Assembly (NCBI RefSeq): GCF_024172125.1
Contig: NZ_JAMZEA010000001.1
Span: forward strand, 434,001 to 498,000
Direction of reading: 5' to 3'
DNA length: 64,000 bases
Source of the DNA: Actinomadura rupiterrae
GTDB taxonomy: Bacteria; Actinomycetota; Actinomycetes; Streptosporangiales; Streptosporangiaceae
Position numbers and translations under genes: made by a program. Below are positions 24,393 to 32,794 of this stretch, piece by piece. Positions within the stretch are counted from its first letter, which is position 1, and each line of letters starts with the position of its first letter. Under the pieces are notes generated by a model. That model had not been told where the DNA came from. It saw nothing but the letters and a program-made list of their open reading frames with translations, and did no database searches.

Positions 24393-24415
24393 AGCGTGCG
24401 CTTGGTTGGTAAGCT
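24393..24415 (+). promoter_or_regulatory. Putative leaderless promoter and half-site upstream of the DUF35/thiolase pair
   Basis: A -10 hexamer TAAGCT (24410-24415) ends six bases before the GTG start at 24422, the leaderless spacing. The complement of 24393-24406 reads ACCAAGCGCACGCT. It fits eight of the ten fixed positions of the KstR2 consensus ANCAAGNNCTTGNT but lacks one complete half, so the operator assignment is tentative. Confidence 0.35.
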
Positions 24416-24421
24416 GCCCGG

Positions 24422-24871
24422 GTGAGCGGCACCAAGCAGCGGCGGCCCGCCGCCGAAGGATGGTTCACCGCCGCGGACGGCAGCACGCGCCTGCTCGGCA
24501 CGCGCTGCACGTCCTGCGGCACTCCCTACTTCCCGCGCAACGAGCTGGCCTGCCGGAACCCCGGCTGCGCCGGCCCGAAGGACGGCTCCGAGCTCGTCCC
24601 GTACGAGTTCTCGACGCGCGGGACGGTGTGGTCCTACACCGACGCGCGCTACCAGCCGCCCCCGCCCTACGTCGCGGCCGACCCGTTCCGCCCGTTCGCG
24701 ATCGTCGCGGTCGAGCTGGAGGCCGAGCGCATGGTCGTGCTCGGGCAGGCCGTCCCGGAGATCGGCGTGGACGACCTGGAGGTCGGCATGCGGGTCGAGC
24801 TGACCGAGGGCGTGCTCTACGAGGACGACGAGGCCGTCTACACGGTCTGGATGTGGAGGCCCGCGTCATGA
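24422..24871 (+). CDS. DUF35 OB-fold/zinc-ribbon protein (thiolase partner)
   Basis: 149 residues. A rubredoxin-like zinc ribbon (LLGTRCTSCGTPYFPRNELA followed by CRNPGC, about residues 25-52) has all four cysteines. An OB-fold follows (STRGTVWSYTDARYQPPPPY, ...VVLGQAVPEI). DUF35 proteins bind and activate thiolase-like lipid-transfer enzymes; ChsH2/Ltp2 in sterol side-chain degradation is the studied case. The thiolase gene overlaps by ATGA. The closest mycobacterial arrangement I know is Rv1628c-Rv1627c, also counted in the KstR regulon. A GTG start with no leader is favoured. Confidence 0.85.
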   Translation: MSGTKQRRPAAEGWFTAADGSTRLLGTRCTSCGTPYFPRNELACRNPGCAGPKDGSELVPYEFSTRGTVWSYTDARYQPPPPYVAADPFRPFAIVAVELEAERMVVLGQAVPEIGVDDLEVGMRVELTEGVLYEDDEAVYTVWMWRPAS

Positions 24872-26058
24872 CCAGCGATGTCGTCGTCCTCGGCGCGGGG
24901 ATGCACCCGTGGGGCAAGTGGGGCCGCAACTTCGTCGAGTACGGCCTCGCCGCCGCCCGCGCCGCGCTCGCGGACGCCGGTCTGGCCTGGCCGGACGTCC
25001 AGTACGTCGCGGGCGCGGACACCATCCGCAACGGCTACCCCGGATTCGTGTCGGGCGCGACGTTCGCGCAGGCGCTCGGCTGGTCCGGCGCGCGCGTGTC
25101 CAGCGCGTACGCCGCGTGCGCGTCCGGCGCGCAGGCCATCGCGAACGCCCGCGCGCAGATCCTCGCCGGCCTTGCGGACGTCGCGCTCGTCGTCGGCGCG
25201 GACACCACCCCGAAGGGCTTCTTCAAGCCGGTCGGCGGCGACCGCCCGGACGACCCGGACTGGCTGCGCTTCCGCCTCCTCGGCGCGTCCAACCCGACCT
25301 ACTTCGCGCTCTACGCCCGCCGCCGGATGGCCCTGTACGGCGCGACCACCGACGACTTCGCCGCCGTGAAGGTCAAGAACGCGCGGCACGGCCTCGCCAA
25401 CCCGAACGCCCGCTACCGCAAGGAGGTCACGGTCGAGGACGTCCGCGCCTCGGCCGTCGTCGCCGACCCGCTGCGCCTGCTCGACATCTGCGCGACGAGC
25501 GACGGCGGCGCCGCCGTCGTCCTCGCCTCGGCCGACTACGCGCGCCGCCGCGGCGTCACCGATCCGGTCCGGCTCGCGGGCCTCTCGACGGTGACGCCGA
25601 CGTTCCCCAAGACCGTCCTGGACCTGCCCGACTTCGCGACCGACTCTGCGATGACCGTCCCGCCGCCGGAGCGCCCGTTCCGCGCGTCGCTCGCCCACGC
25701 CGCCTACGAGGAGGCCGGTCTCGGCCCCTCCGACCTCTCGTTCGCCGAGGTCTACGACCTGTCCACGGCGCTGGAACTCGACTGGTGCGAGGACATCGGC
25801 CTCTGCCCCGAAGGCGAGGCCGAGTCCCTGCTGCGCTCGGGCGCGACCGCGCTGGGCGGCCGCGTCCCGGTCAACCCGTCCGGCGGCCTCGCCTGCTTCG
25901 GCGAGGCCATCCCGGCCCAGGCGATCGCCCAGGTCTGCGAGCTCACCTGGCAGCTCCGCGGCCGGGCCGAGTCCCGCCAGGTAGAGAACCCCCGCGCCGC
26001 CATAGCCGTCAACCAGGGCCTCTTCGGCCACGGCTCCGCGATCATCGCCGTCCGGTAG
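24868..26058 (+). CDS. Thiolase/lipid-transfer protein (Ltp, Rv1627c-like)
   Basis: 396 residues of the thiolase fold. The nucleophilic Cys is present in SAYAACASGAQAIANARAQI (about residue 85). The C-terminal active-site blocks are PVNPSGGLACFGEAIPAQAI and VNQGLFGHGSAII. This makes it the only one of the three thiolase-like proteins in the window with the standard Cys. It should carry out thiolytic or retro-aldol cleavage of an acyl-CoA together with the preceding DUF35 protein. ATG overlaps the DUF35 stop, with GGAGG eight bases upstream. It converges on the kinase gene with 9 bp between stops; CCGTGACGT/CCGTGACTA is a tiny repeat there. Confidence 0.87.
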   Translation: MTSDVVVLGAGMHPWGKWGRNFVEYGLAAARAALADAGLAWPDVQYVAGADTIRNGYPGFVSGATFAQALGWSGARVSSAYAACASGAQAIANARAQILAGLADVALVVGADTTPKGFFKPVGGDRPDDPDWLRFRLLGASNPTYFALYARRRMALYGATTDDFAAVKVKNARHGLANPNARYRKEVTVEDVRASAVVADPLRLLDICATSDGGAAVVLASADYARRRGVTDPVRLAGLSTVTPTFPKTVLDLPDFATDSAMTVPPPERPFRASLAHAAYEEAGLGPSDLSFAEVYDLSTALELDWCEDIGLCPEGEAESLLRSGATALGGRVPVNPSGGLACFGEAIPAQAIAQVCELTWQLRGRAESRQVENPRAAIAVNQGLFGHGSAIIAVR

Positions 26059-26067
26059 TCACGGACG

Positions 26068-27678
26068 TCACGGCACCGCGAAACCGTCGCAGCCGATGTA
26101 GTACGCGTCCCCGTTCGGGTGGACGTGCAGCCAGACGACGGTGTAGCTCCCCTTGTCGAGGGCGGCGTTGCCGCCGGAGCCGGACCAGGCGAAATCACCG
26201 GGGAAGGCGAAGTCCACGAACTCGCCGGTCGTCGTGAGGAGCTTCGGCTTGCTCTGGACGATCCCGCTGGAGTCGCTGCCCACGAACTGCGCGGGCTGGC
26301 GGACCTGCGCGGCGACGTAGAACTTCGCGGGCCGCTGGTACTTGAAGCGCATGGACAGGGTGGTCGTGCCCCCGGCCTTCACGTCCGTGGCCGATCTCGG
26401 GGCGCTGGTCTGGAGGTCCGACGGCGCGCCGGGCTCGGTGCGCGAGGTGGGCAGGCAGCCGGTATTGACGTCCTTCCACTTGAGGTCCTTGAAGTGCTCG
26501 TCCGCGGGCTGGACGGTGATCTTGTCCGGCGGGACGCCGTTGGGATTGGCCGGCGCGGACGGCGTCCCCGAGGACGGCGTGCCCGATCCGTTCGGAGTCG
26601 TCCCGCCCTGGGGGTTGTTCGACGAGGGGCCGGACGAGTGGGCCCCGCCCTGGTTGGCCGCGCCGTGGTGTCCGTCGTTCCCGGTCGGCGCGAACTGGAC
26701 GACCAGCGCCACCGCAACAGCGACCGCTCCGACTCCGCCGGCGGCGAGCATCGGCAGGAGCAACCGGGATCGACGCGGGATCTCCGGCGCCAGCCCCATC
26801 GTGACGGCCTCGCCCCGGTCCCGCGGCAAGCGCTCCCCCGTATCAAGCGCGCCCCGGTACGACGCGTCCGCCGCGAGCGGGACCGCGTCGTTGGTCAGCT
26901 CGATCAGCTGGGCGAGGGTCGCGCGGCGGTCCGGGTCCTTCTCGGCGCACATGCGGATCAGGCCCGCGAGGCGCGGCTCGACTCCGGAGACGTCGATGTC
27001 GCCGGTGAGCGTCCGGTGCAGCAGGGCCTCGACCGGGCCGCCGCCGAAGGGCGGGCGTCCGGTCGCGGCGTAGGCGACCGTCCCGGCCAGGGAGAACACG
27101 TCGGCGGCGAAGGTCTGCGCCTGCTCGCGGATCACCTCGGGCGCGACGTAGCCGGGCGTGCCGGCCCAGGCGCCGGTGCGGGTGATCTGCGTCTGGTCCG
27201 AGCCGCGCGCGATGCCGAAGTCGATGAGCCGCGGGCCGTCCGGGGCGAGGATGACGTTGCCGGGCTTGAGGTCGCGGTGCTGGACGCCCTGCCCGTGGAT
27301 CTCGGCGAGGCCGCGGGCGAGCGCGGCGAGCAGGCCGAGGCACAGCCGCGGGGGCAGCGGGCCGCGGCGCTCGACGGCCTGCCGCAGCGTGAGGCCGGGG
27401 ACGTACTCGGTGGCCAGCCAGTACGGCGGCGCGGTGAGCCCGGCGGCGACCATCGCGGCGGCGTAGCGGCTGCGGACGCGCTCGGCGGTGGCGACCTCGC
27501 GGCGGAACCGGGCGAGGTGCTGCGGGTCGTCCAGGCCGTCCCGGACCATCTTGAGCGCGACGTGCCGCCCGCCGCCGCTGACGCCGAGGTAGACCACGCC
27601 CATGCCGCCCTCGCCGAGCCGGGCCAGCACGGGGTAGCCGCCGATCTCCGCCGGGTCGCCGGATCGCAGGGGTTCCAC
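26068..27678 (-). CDS. Transmembrane Ser/Thr protein kinase
   Basis: 536 residues. Kinase domain (about 15-270): glycine loop LGEGGMGVVYLG, ATP Lys in HVALKMV, catalytic HRDLKPGNVIL, DFG in RLIDFGIARG and APE in GYVAPEVI. All catalytic residues are intact. A membrane helix (LPMLAAGGVGAVAVAVALVV) near residue 325 is followed by a Ser/Gly/Pro-rich stalk and an extracellular beta domain of about 150 residues (PADEHFKDLKWKDVNTGCLP). GTG at 27678 starts the usual VEPLRSGDP sequence with GGAGG ten bases upstream; the frame is open further. The extracellular domain presumably senses an unknown signal. Divergent from the ABC/YhgE operon. Confidence 0.92.
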   Translation of the reverse strand: MEPLRSGDPAEIGGYPVLARLGEGGMGVVYLGVSGGGRHVALKMVRDGLDDPQHLARFRREVATAERVRSRYAAAMVAAGLTAPPYWLATEYVPGLTLRQAVERRGPLPPRLCLGLLAALARGLAEIHGQGVQHRDLKPGNVILAPDGPRLIDFGIARGSDQTQITRTGAWAGTPGYVAPEVIREQAQTFAADVFSLAGTVAYAATGRPPFGGGPVEALLHRTLTGDIDVSGVEPRLAGLIRMCAEKDPDRRATLAQLIELTNDAVPLAADASYRGALDTGERLPRDRGEAVTMGLAPEIPRRSRLLLPMLAAGGVGAVAVAVALVVQFAPTGNDGHHGAANQGGAHSSGPSSNNPQGGTTPNGSGTPSSGTPSAPANPNGVPPDKITVQPADEHFKDLKWKDVNTGCLPTSRTEPGAPSDLQTSAPRSATDVKAGGTTTLSMRFKYQRPAKFYVAAQVRQPAQFVGSDSSGIVQSKPKLLTTTGEFVDFAFPGDFAWSGSGGNAALDKGSYTVVWLHVHPNGDAYYIGCDGFAVP

Positions 27679-27796
27679 CAGCGCACCACCTCCGCGCAGA
27701 TCCTGCCAAAGCGGACGCTTTGCGGCCACCCGGAACGGGTGGTGAAGCTCACCCGGTTCCGGGGACGTGCCGGGGACGCGGCGGGGTTAGTTTTGT

Positions 27797-27810
27797 ACTG
27801 ACCGGTCAGT
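27797..27810. promoter_or_regulatory. TetR operator ACTGACCGGTCAGT
   Basis: A perfect 14-bp palindrome 21 bp upstream of the ABC gene start, overlapping a TTTTGT/TAAATG promoter-like region. The operon's last gene encodes a TetR regulator, the probable ligand of this site. Arms ACTGAC/GTCAGT match the operator at 22083-22096. Confidence 0.7.
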
Positions 27811-27831
27811 CTAAATGTGGCGAGGGATCCG

Positions 27832-28683
27832 ATGGCGACGGACGACGAGCTCGGAAGGACTCCGGCGGCGGAGGGAGCGACCGGGGGGATCGGCTCCGCC
27901 GCCGCCGGGCCGGCCGCCCCGCGCAGGGCGGCCGAGGCCGGGACCGCGGCCGTGCGCGCCTCCGAGGGGGGCAGGCGCGTACGGACCGCGGCGCACGCCT
28001 CTGCGGAGCGCGGCTCTGGGGTGCAGGGCTCCGGGGTGCGGGTTTCGGCGGACGGGCTGGCCATGCGCGGGCGGCGCGGGATGGTCTATGACGGCGTCTC
28101 GTTCGATCTTCCGGCGGGCGGGCTGCTGGCGGTCAGCGGTGCGGGCGGGACGGGGCGGACGGCGCTGCTGCTCACGCTCGGCGGGCGGATGAAGCCGACC
28201 GGCGGCGTGGCCGTCGTCGGGCCGTACCGGCTGCCGAAGCAGCTGCGGGCCGTCCAGCGGGTGTCGGCGCTCGGGATCGTGTCCGGCGTGAACGAGCTGG
28301 ACCCGGCGCTGACCGTCCGCGAGCACGTGAGCGAGGCGCTGGACCTGCACGAGGGGCTGTTCGGGCGGTGGCGCGGGCGGGCCCGGCGGGTGCGGGAGGC
28401 GCTGGAGCGCGTCGGGCTCGGCGACCTCGACGTCTCGCTGACCGCCGGCGACCTCGCTCCCGAGGAGGCCCGGTTGCTCGGCGCGGCGTGTGCGCTGGTC
28501 GGACGCCCCGGACTGCTCCTGCTCGACGACGTGGACGAGGGCCTCCCCCTCGACCGGCAGCGCGCCCTCTGGGAGCGGCTGCGCGCCGTCGCCGACTCCG
28601 GCGTGACCGTCGTCGCGTCCTGCCAGGACCCCGCCCCCGCGCAGGGCCTCGCCCTCGACCTGCACTTGGAGGACCCCCGATGA
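27832..28683 (+). CDS. ABC-transporter ATPase-like protein with degenerate motifs
   Basis: 283 residues. The first ~60 residues are low-complexity Ala/Gly/Arg. Then an ABC ATPase fold: VYDGVSFDLPAGGLLAVSGA, with Walker A GAGGTGRTA (Lys replaced by Arg). The signature region is LTAGDLAPEEARLL instead of LSGGQ. Walker B is LLLLDDVDE (catalytic Glu replaced by Asp) and the switch region SCQDPA lacks the usual His. All four catalytic motifs are altered, so normal ATP hydrolysis is doubtful. ATG at 27832 has GAGGGA upstream. The downstream YhgE gene overlaps by ATGA. Confidence 0.8.
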   Translation: MATDDELGRTPAAEGATGGIGSAAAGPAAPRRAAEAGTAAVRASEGGRRVRTAAHASAERGSGVQGSGVRVSADGLAMRGRRGMVYDGVSFDLPAGGLLAVSGAGGTGRTALLLTLGGRMKPTGGVAVVGPYRLPKQLRAVQRVSALGIVSGVNELDPALTVREHVSEALDLHEGLFGRWRGRARRVREALERVGLGDLDVSLTAGDLAPEEARLLGAACALVGRPGLLLLDDVDEGLPLDRQRALWERLRAVADSGVTVVASCQDPAPAQGLALDLHLEDPR

Positions 28684-30803
28684 GACTCCCCTCGCTGACG
28701 ACGGGCGCCCTGGAGCTGCGGCGCTTCCGCAGGCATCCGCTGACCATGGTCGCGCTGGTCGGGATGGTCCTGCTGCCGCTGCTGTACGCCGGGCTGTACC
28801 TGTGGTCGTTCTGGGACCCGTACGGCCGCCTGCACAACGTCCCGGTAGCGCTGGTCGTGGACGACAAGCCCGCGCAGGCGGGCGGCAAGAAGATCGACGC
28901 CGGGCACGACCTGGCCGACCAGCTGAAGAAGCGGCAGGTCTTCGACTGGAAGACCGTGGACGAGGCGACGGCCGAGAAGGGCGTCCGCGACGGCAAGTAC
29001 TACATGTCGCTGACGATCCCGGCGGACTTCAGCGCGCGGATCGCGGGCGCGGGCGGGAAGTCGCTGCCGACACCCGCCGACCTGAAGGTCCGGATCAACG
29101 ACTCGAACAACTACGTCGTCGGGACGCTCGCGCAGGCGGCGTTCAAGGAGATCGGCGCGGCGGCGGGCGACAGCGCGTCCAAGGGCTACTTCGACCAGGT
29201 CTTCGTGTCGTTCGGAACGCTCCACGGGCAGCTGGAGAAGGCCGCCAAGGGCGCGGGCGAGCTGGCCGAGGGGAACAAGAAGCTCGCGGAGGCGGGCGGC
29301 AAGGTGCAGAACGGCGCCGGGCGGCTCGCGCAGGGCATCGGCAAGGCGCACGGCGCGTCCCAGCAGATCACCGACGGCCTCGGGACGCTGCGGCAGGGCG
29401 CGGACCAGGTCGCGGCGGGCAACCGGCAGCTCGCGGCGGGCGTCCAGCGGCTCGACACGGCGGTGGGGACCGCGGCCGACACGGTCGTCCCGCTGCTGCG
29501 CGAGCACGCGCCGGAGATCCGCGACGGCGCGCTGCTGGTGGCGCGGGGCGCGGACGCGCTCGCGGCGGCGGCCGGGGAGCTTCCGGCGCAGTCCGGCGAC
29601 GCGCTCCGGCGGGCCGAGGCGGCGCAGGCCGACCTGAAGCGGTACCTGGCGGCGCACCCGGAGGTCCCGGCGGACGTCCGGCAGCGGCTCACCGACTCGG
29701 CCGAGCGCGTCACGGCGATCGCGCGGCAGGTGGACGCGTTCGTCCGCGCGCACACCGGCGACCTCAAGCAGCTCGCCGCGAACGCGCAGGAGCTCAAGGC
29801 CGCCGCGCAGAAGATCGCCAAGGACGCGCCGACGCTCGCCGACAAGGTCGAGTCGGCCCGGCGGAACGTGGACAAGCTGAACGCGGGCGCGCAGAAGCTC
29901 GCGTCCGGCTCGTCCCAGGTGTCGGCGGGCTCCGGCAAGCTGCTGGACGGCTCGACGCAGCTCACGTCCGGCATCGGGCAGCTTTCGGGCGGCGCGGTGA
30001 CGCTGGAGACCGCCCTCGGGCAGATCAGCGATGGCAACGCCAAGGCCGCGCAGGGCGGCAGCGAGCTGAACGGCAAGCTCAGCGAGGGCGCGGGCCAGGT
30101 CCCGGACTACGGCTCCAGCGAGCGGAACACCCGCGCGGACATGATGAGCAGCCCGGTCAAGCTCGCCAGCACCACCGAGAACGCCGTGCCGAACTACGGC
30201 ACCGGGTTCGCGCCGTTCTTCGTCCCGCTGTCGCTGTGGGTCGGCGGGATGATCGTCTACATGCTGCTGCGCCCGGTGAACCCGCGCGCCGCCGCCGGGA
30301 CCGCGCCCGCCTGGCGGGTCGCGCTCGCGGGCTGGCTGCCCGCCGCCGCGGTCGGCGTCGCGCAGGTCGGGGTCGTCCTGGCGGTGCTGCACTGGGCGCC
30401 CGCGCTCGGCCTGAACGCCGACCGCTGGCCCGGGCTGATCGCCTTCCTGGCGCTCGCGTCCGCCGCGTTCCTCGCCGTGATCCAGTGGGTGAACGTCAAG
30501 TTCGGGCCGGTCGGACGGGTGATCGCGCTGGCGCTGCTGATGCTCCAGCTGACCTCGGCCGCGGGCACCTACCCGATCGAGACCAGCCCCGGGTTCTTCC
30601 GGGCGATCCGGCCGTACCTGCCCATGTCGTGGGTGGTGGACGGCGTCCGGCGGCTGATCAGCGGCGGCGACCTCACCGCGGTGTGGCAGGGTACGGGGGT
30701 GCTGGCGGCCTTCCTGGCCGGCGCCCTCGCGCTGACCGCCCTCGCCGTCCGCGGCAACCGGGTGTGGACGATGAAGCGGCTGCACCCCGTCCTCAAGCTC
30801 TGA
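28680..30803 (+). CDS. YhgE/Pip-type membrane protein
   Basis: 707 residues. A first membrane helix (MVALVGMVLLPLLYAGLYLW) follows the family N-terminus LRRFRRHPLTMVALVG. A long extracytoplasmic coiled-coil domain (about 60-510) has repeated Gly-Ala-x-x-Leu-Ala units, such as LAEGNKKLAEAGGKVQNGAG and LASGSSQVSAGSGKLLDGST. Five membrane helices near the C-terminus resemble ABC-2 permeases. YhgE/Pip proteins include a phage receptor and type VII-secretion partners; the mechanism is unknown. Coupled to the degenerate ABC protein by ATGA and followed 12 bp later by the TetR gene. Confidence 0.9.
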   Translation: MRLPSLTTGALELRRFRRHPLTMVALVGMVLLPLLYAGLYLWSFWDPYGRLHNVPVALVVDDKPAQAGGKKIDAGHDLADQLKKRQVFDWKTVDEATAEKGVRDGKYYMSLTIPADFSARIAGAGGKSLPTPADLKVRINDSNNYVVGTLAQAAFKEIGAAAGDSASKGYFDQVFVSFGTLHGQLEKAAKGAGELAEGNKKLAEAGGKVQNGAGRLAQGIGKAHGASQQITDGLGTLRQGADQVAAGNRQLAAGVQRLDTAVGTAADTVVPLLREHAPEIRDGALLVARGADALAAAAGELPAQSGDALRRAEAAQADLKRYLAAHPEVPADVRQRLTDSAERVTAIARQVDAFVRAHTGDLKQLAANAQELKAAAQKIAKDAPTLADKVESARRNVDKLNAGAQKLASGSSQVSAGSGKLLDGSTQLTSGIGQLSGGAVTLETALGQISDGNAKAAQGGSELNGKLSEGAGQVPDYGSSERNTRADMMSSPVKLASTTENAVPNYGTGFAPFFVPLSLWVGGMIVYMLLRPVNPRAAAGTAPAWRVALAGWLPAAAVGVAQVGVVLAVLHWAPALGLNADRWPGLIAFLALASAAFLAVIQWVNVKFGPVGRVIALALLMLQLTSAAGTYPIETSPGFFRAIRPYLPMSWVVDGVRRLISGGDLTAVWQGTGVLAAFLAGALALTALAVRGNRVWTMKRLHPVLKL

Positions 30804-30815
30804 GCGGAGACACAG

Positions 30816-31391
30816 GTGAGCCGGACGGCGACGCGCGAGAGGCTGTTCACCGCCGCGATCGAACTGATCGCCGAGCGCGGCTTCGCGGCCGCCTCGGTGG
30901 ACCGGATCGCCGAGCGCGCCGGGGTCGCCAAGGGCACCGTCTACTACAACTTCGGCAGCAAGAACGCGATGTTCACCGCGCTGCTGGAGTACGGCGTCGA
31001 GCGGTTCGGCGCGGCCCTGCGCGACGCCGCGGCCGGGCTCGCGCCGCTGGACCAGCTCGGCGCCGTCGTCCGCGCGGAGCTGGCGTTCATCGGCGAGCAC
31101 GAGTCGTTCGCGCGGCTGCTGCTCGCCGAGACGTGGCGGTCGGGCGGCGACTGGCCGCACGCCGCCCGGCTGATCCGCGAGCGCGCGATCGGCGCGGTGC
31201 GGGACGTGGTCCAGGCCGCGGTGGACGCGGGCGAGCTGCGCACCGACCTGGACGTGGACATGGCCGCCTCGGCCGTCTTCGGCATGGTCCTGACGGTCGC
31301 GCTCGACTGGCGGACGCTCCAGCCGGACCGTCCGCTGGACGACGTCCACGCCACCCTCATGGACCTGCTCCGCGGCCGCATCGCCACCTGA
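30816..31391 (+). CDS. TetR-family regulator
   Basis: 191 residues. Canonical TetR DNA-binding domain: RERLFTAAIELIAERGFAAA, SVDRIAERAGVAKGTVYYNF, GSKNAMFTALLE. The C-terminal ligand domain is helical (SFARLLLAETWRSGGDWPHA). Third gene of the ABC/YhgE operon, so it most likely autoregulates through the palindrome at 27797-27810. The same half-sites before the SDR/LLM operon make that a possible second target. Its stop lies in one arm of an ACCTGACC/GGTCAGGT inverted repeat shared with the converging marR gene. Confidence 0.92.
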   Translation: MSRTATRERLFTAAIELIAERGFAAASVDRIAERAGVAKGTVYYNFGSKNAMFTALLEYGVERFGAALRDAAAGLAPLDQLGAVVRAELAFIGEHESFARLLLAETWRSGGDWPHAARLIRERAIGAVRDVVQAAVDAGELRTDLDVDMAASAVFGMVLTVALDWRTLQPDRPLDDVHATLMDLLRGRIAT

Positions 31392-31424
31392 CCCCGGCAG
31401 GACGGCCCGCCTGAGCGGTCAGGT
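31386..31424. terminator. Inverted repeat between converging tetR and marR
   Basis: ACCTGACC (31386-31393) and GGTCAGGT (31417-31424) are perfect complements around a 23-nt GC-rich loop that can itself pair partly (GGC/GCC). The arms contain the tetR stop and touch the marR stop, so one structure could end both transcripts. There is no T tract. Confidence 0.4.
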
Positions 31425-31891
31425 CAGTCCATGCGGCGGATCTCGTCGATGACCGCGGGCATGGCGCGGTTGTTCTGCTCGATCCAGTCGAGCAGGACGC
31501 GCAGCTCGTCGTCGCCGAGGCCGGCCAGGCGGTCGCCGAACGCGCGCGCGATCGGCTCGAAGTAGGCGCCGAACGCGGCGACCTTCTCCGGGACGGGCTC
31601 GACGATCACGCGCCGCCGGTCCTCCGGGTCGCGGCTGCGCCGGACGTACCCCGCCCGCTCCAGCCGGTCGATCACCGCGGTGATCGCGCCGCCGGTCGTG
31701 ATGCCCATGAGCTGGGCCAGCTGCCCCGGCGTCTGCGGGCCGTCCAGGACGAGCGCGTTGATGCACTGCGCGTCGGTGACGTTGAGACCCGCCTTGGCCG
31801 CTGTGGCATGGTGCAGGAGCACCGTGTACATCGTGCTGCGCTGCATCGCCGCGCGCAGCTCCTCTGCCGTCCGGGCCCGCTCGGGGGTCAC
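31424..31891 (-). CDS. MarR-family regulator
   Basis: 155 residues with a central winged helix: NVTDAQCINALVLDGPQTPG, QLAQLMGITTGGAITAVIDR and the wing RAGYVRRSRDPEDRRRVIVE. Flanking helices form the dimer interface. The GTG at 31891 is preceded by GGAGGTGATC, a ten-base perfect complement of the 16S rRNA 3' end, the strongest ribosome-binding site in the window. No target is obvious; the lipoprotein gene upstream on the same strand is the nearest candidate. Confidence 0.9.
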   Translation of the reverse strand: MTPERARTAEELRAAMQRSTMYTVLLHHATAAKAGLNVTDAQCINALVLDGPQTPGQLAQLMGITTGGAITAVIDRLERAGYVRRSRDPEDRRRVIVEPVPEKVAAFGAYFEPIARAFGDRLAGLGDDELRVLLDWIEQNNRAMPAVIDEIRRMD

Positions 31892-31988
31892 CGATCACCT
31901 CCGGGACGTCTCGCTCCAGCTGCAAAAATACAGGCTTCCGCAGGTCACGGGCGGGCGACCGGTGCAGGACGCCCGCCCGCCGCGGTTC

Positions 31989-32543
31989 TCAGGAGCAGGT
32001 CTTGCCCCAGGTCTTCACCAGCGCGGGCGGCACCTTGGCGCACAGGTTGCCGCCGGTGTCGCCGCCGTAGGCCCAGGCGGTCTGGCTGTCGTCCTTCTTC
32101 CAGACGTGCGGGCCGTCCTGGCGGGACATCGGGTTGTCCTTGAAACCGATGTCGGCGACGGCGTAGAACTCGACGCCGCCGTTCGCGCCGGTGACCTTGC
32201 CGAAGAGGATGTGCGTGGGGAGCAGCAGGTTGTCCTGCTTCTCCTTCGGATAGGTCTTCTTGGCGGTCTCGAAGTAGGTGTCCTGGAGGGCGCCGCGCAG
32301 GTCGTCGGGCACCGCGAGCTTGACCGCCTTCAGCGAGCCGCTGGGCTTGGGGGACGAGCCTCCGGCGGCCGGGCCGCTGCTCGCCTCGGGAGCGGGGGTG
32401 TCGGTCCCCTGGGACCCGGACGGCGAGGCGGTCGCGTTCGCCTTGTCATCGCCCGACTTGGAGTCGCTGCAGGCCGCGAGGGTGGGGGTGGCGAGGGCCA
32501 GCGCCAGCACGGCGAGCGCCCCCTTCTGGATCATTTTGGTCAC
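31989..32543 (-). CDS. Secreted lipoprotein of unknown function
   Basis: About 184 residues. A type II signal peptide (KMIQKGALAVLALALATPTL) ends in the lipobox LAAC-SDS. An Asp/Ser/Pro-rich linker of about 45 residues precedes a globular domain with LKAVKLAVPDDLRGALQDTY and GVEFYAVADIGFKDNPMSRQ. Two C-terminal Cys residues (NLCAKVPPALVKTWGKTCS) could form a disulfide. GTG at 32543 or ATG at 32534 fits; the longer upstream frame would bury the signal peptide. Family not recognised. Confidence 0.75.
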   Translation of the reverse strand: MTKMIQKGALAVLALALATPTLAACSDSKSGDDKANATASPSGSQGTDTPAPEASSGPAAGGSSPKPSGSLKAVKLAVPDDLRGALQDTYFETAKKTYPKEKQDNLLLPTHILFGKVTGANGGVEFYAVADIGFKDNPMSRQDGPHVWKKDDSQTAWAYGGDTGGNLCAKVPPALVKTWGKTCS

Positions 32544-32794
32544 GCGACATGAGACCACGGGACGGGCCGGAAGGTTGCCCGCAGGGGCAGGTTTTCTTTC
32601 CCGAACGCCGTTCCGGACAGGCTGATCCACTTTCCGGCACTGATCGCCGGGAAACGTGAAAAGCATCACCCGGCACGATCTATACTCGGCACTGGTCTGG
32701 ACCAATGACCTGCGATCCGTGCCGTACCTGGGCAAACCCGTGCCCGGTCGCGGCGCGCGCGAGACGAACACGATTCCGCGCGGGGGCAAGCCAC

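Noticed and set aside
24393..24406. Full KstR2 operator before the DUF35/thiolase pair
   Set aside because: Only one half fits the consensus well; kept as a weak note in the promoter entry rather than claimed.
28086..31349. A 1087-codon minus-strand open frame opposite the ABC/YhgE/TetR operon
   Set aside because: Its composition (His/Arg/Gly/Pro shadow pattern) is that of an antisense frame. The plus-strand genes have recognisable domains and coupled starts.
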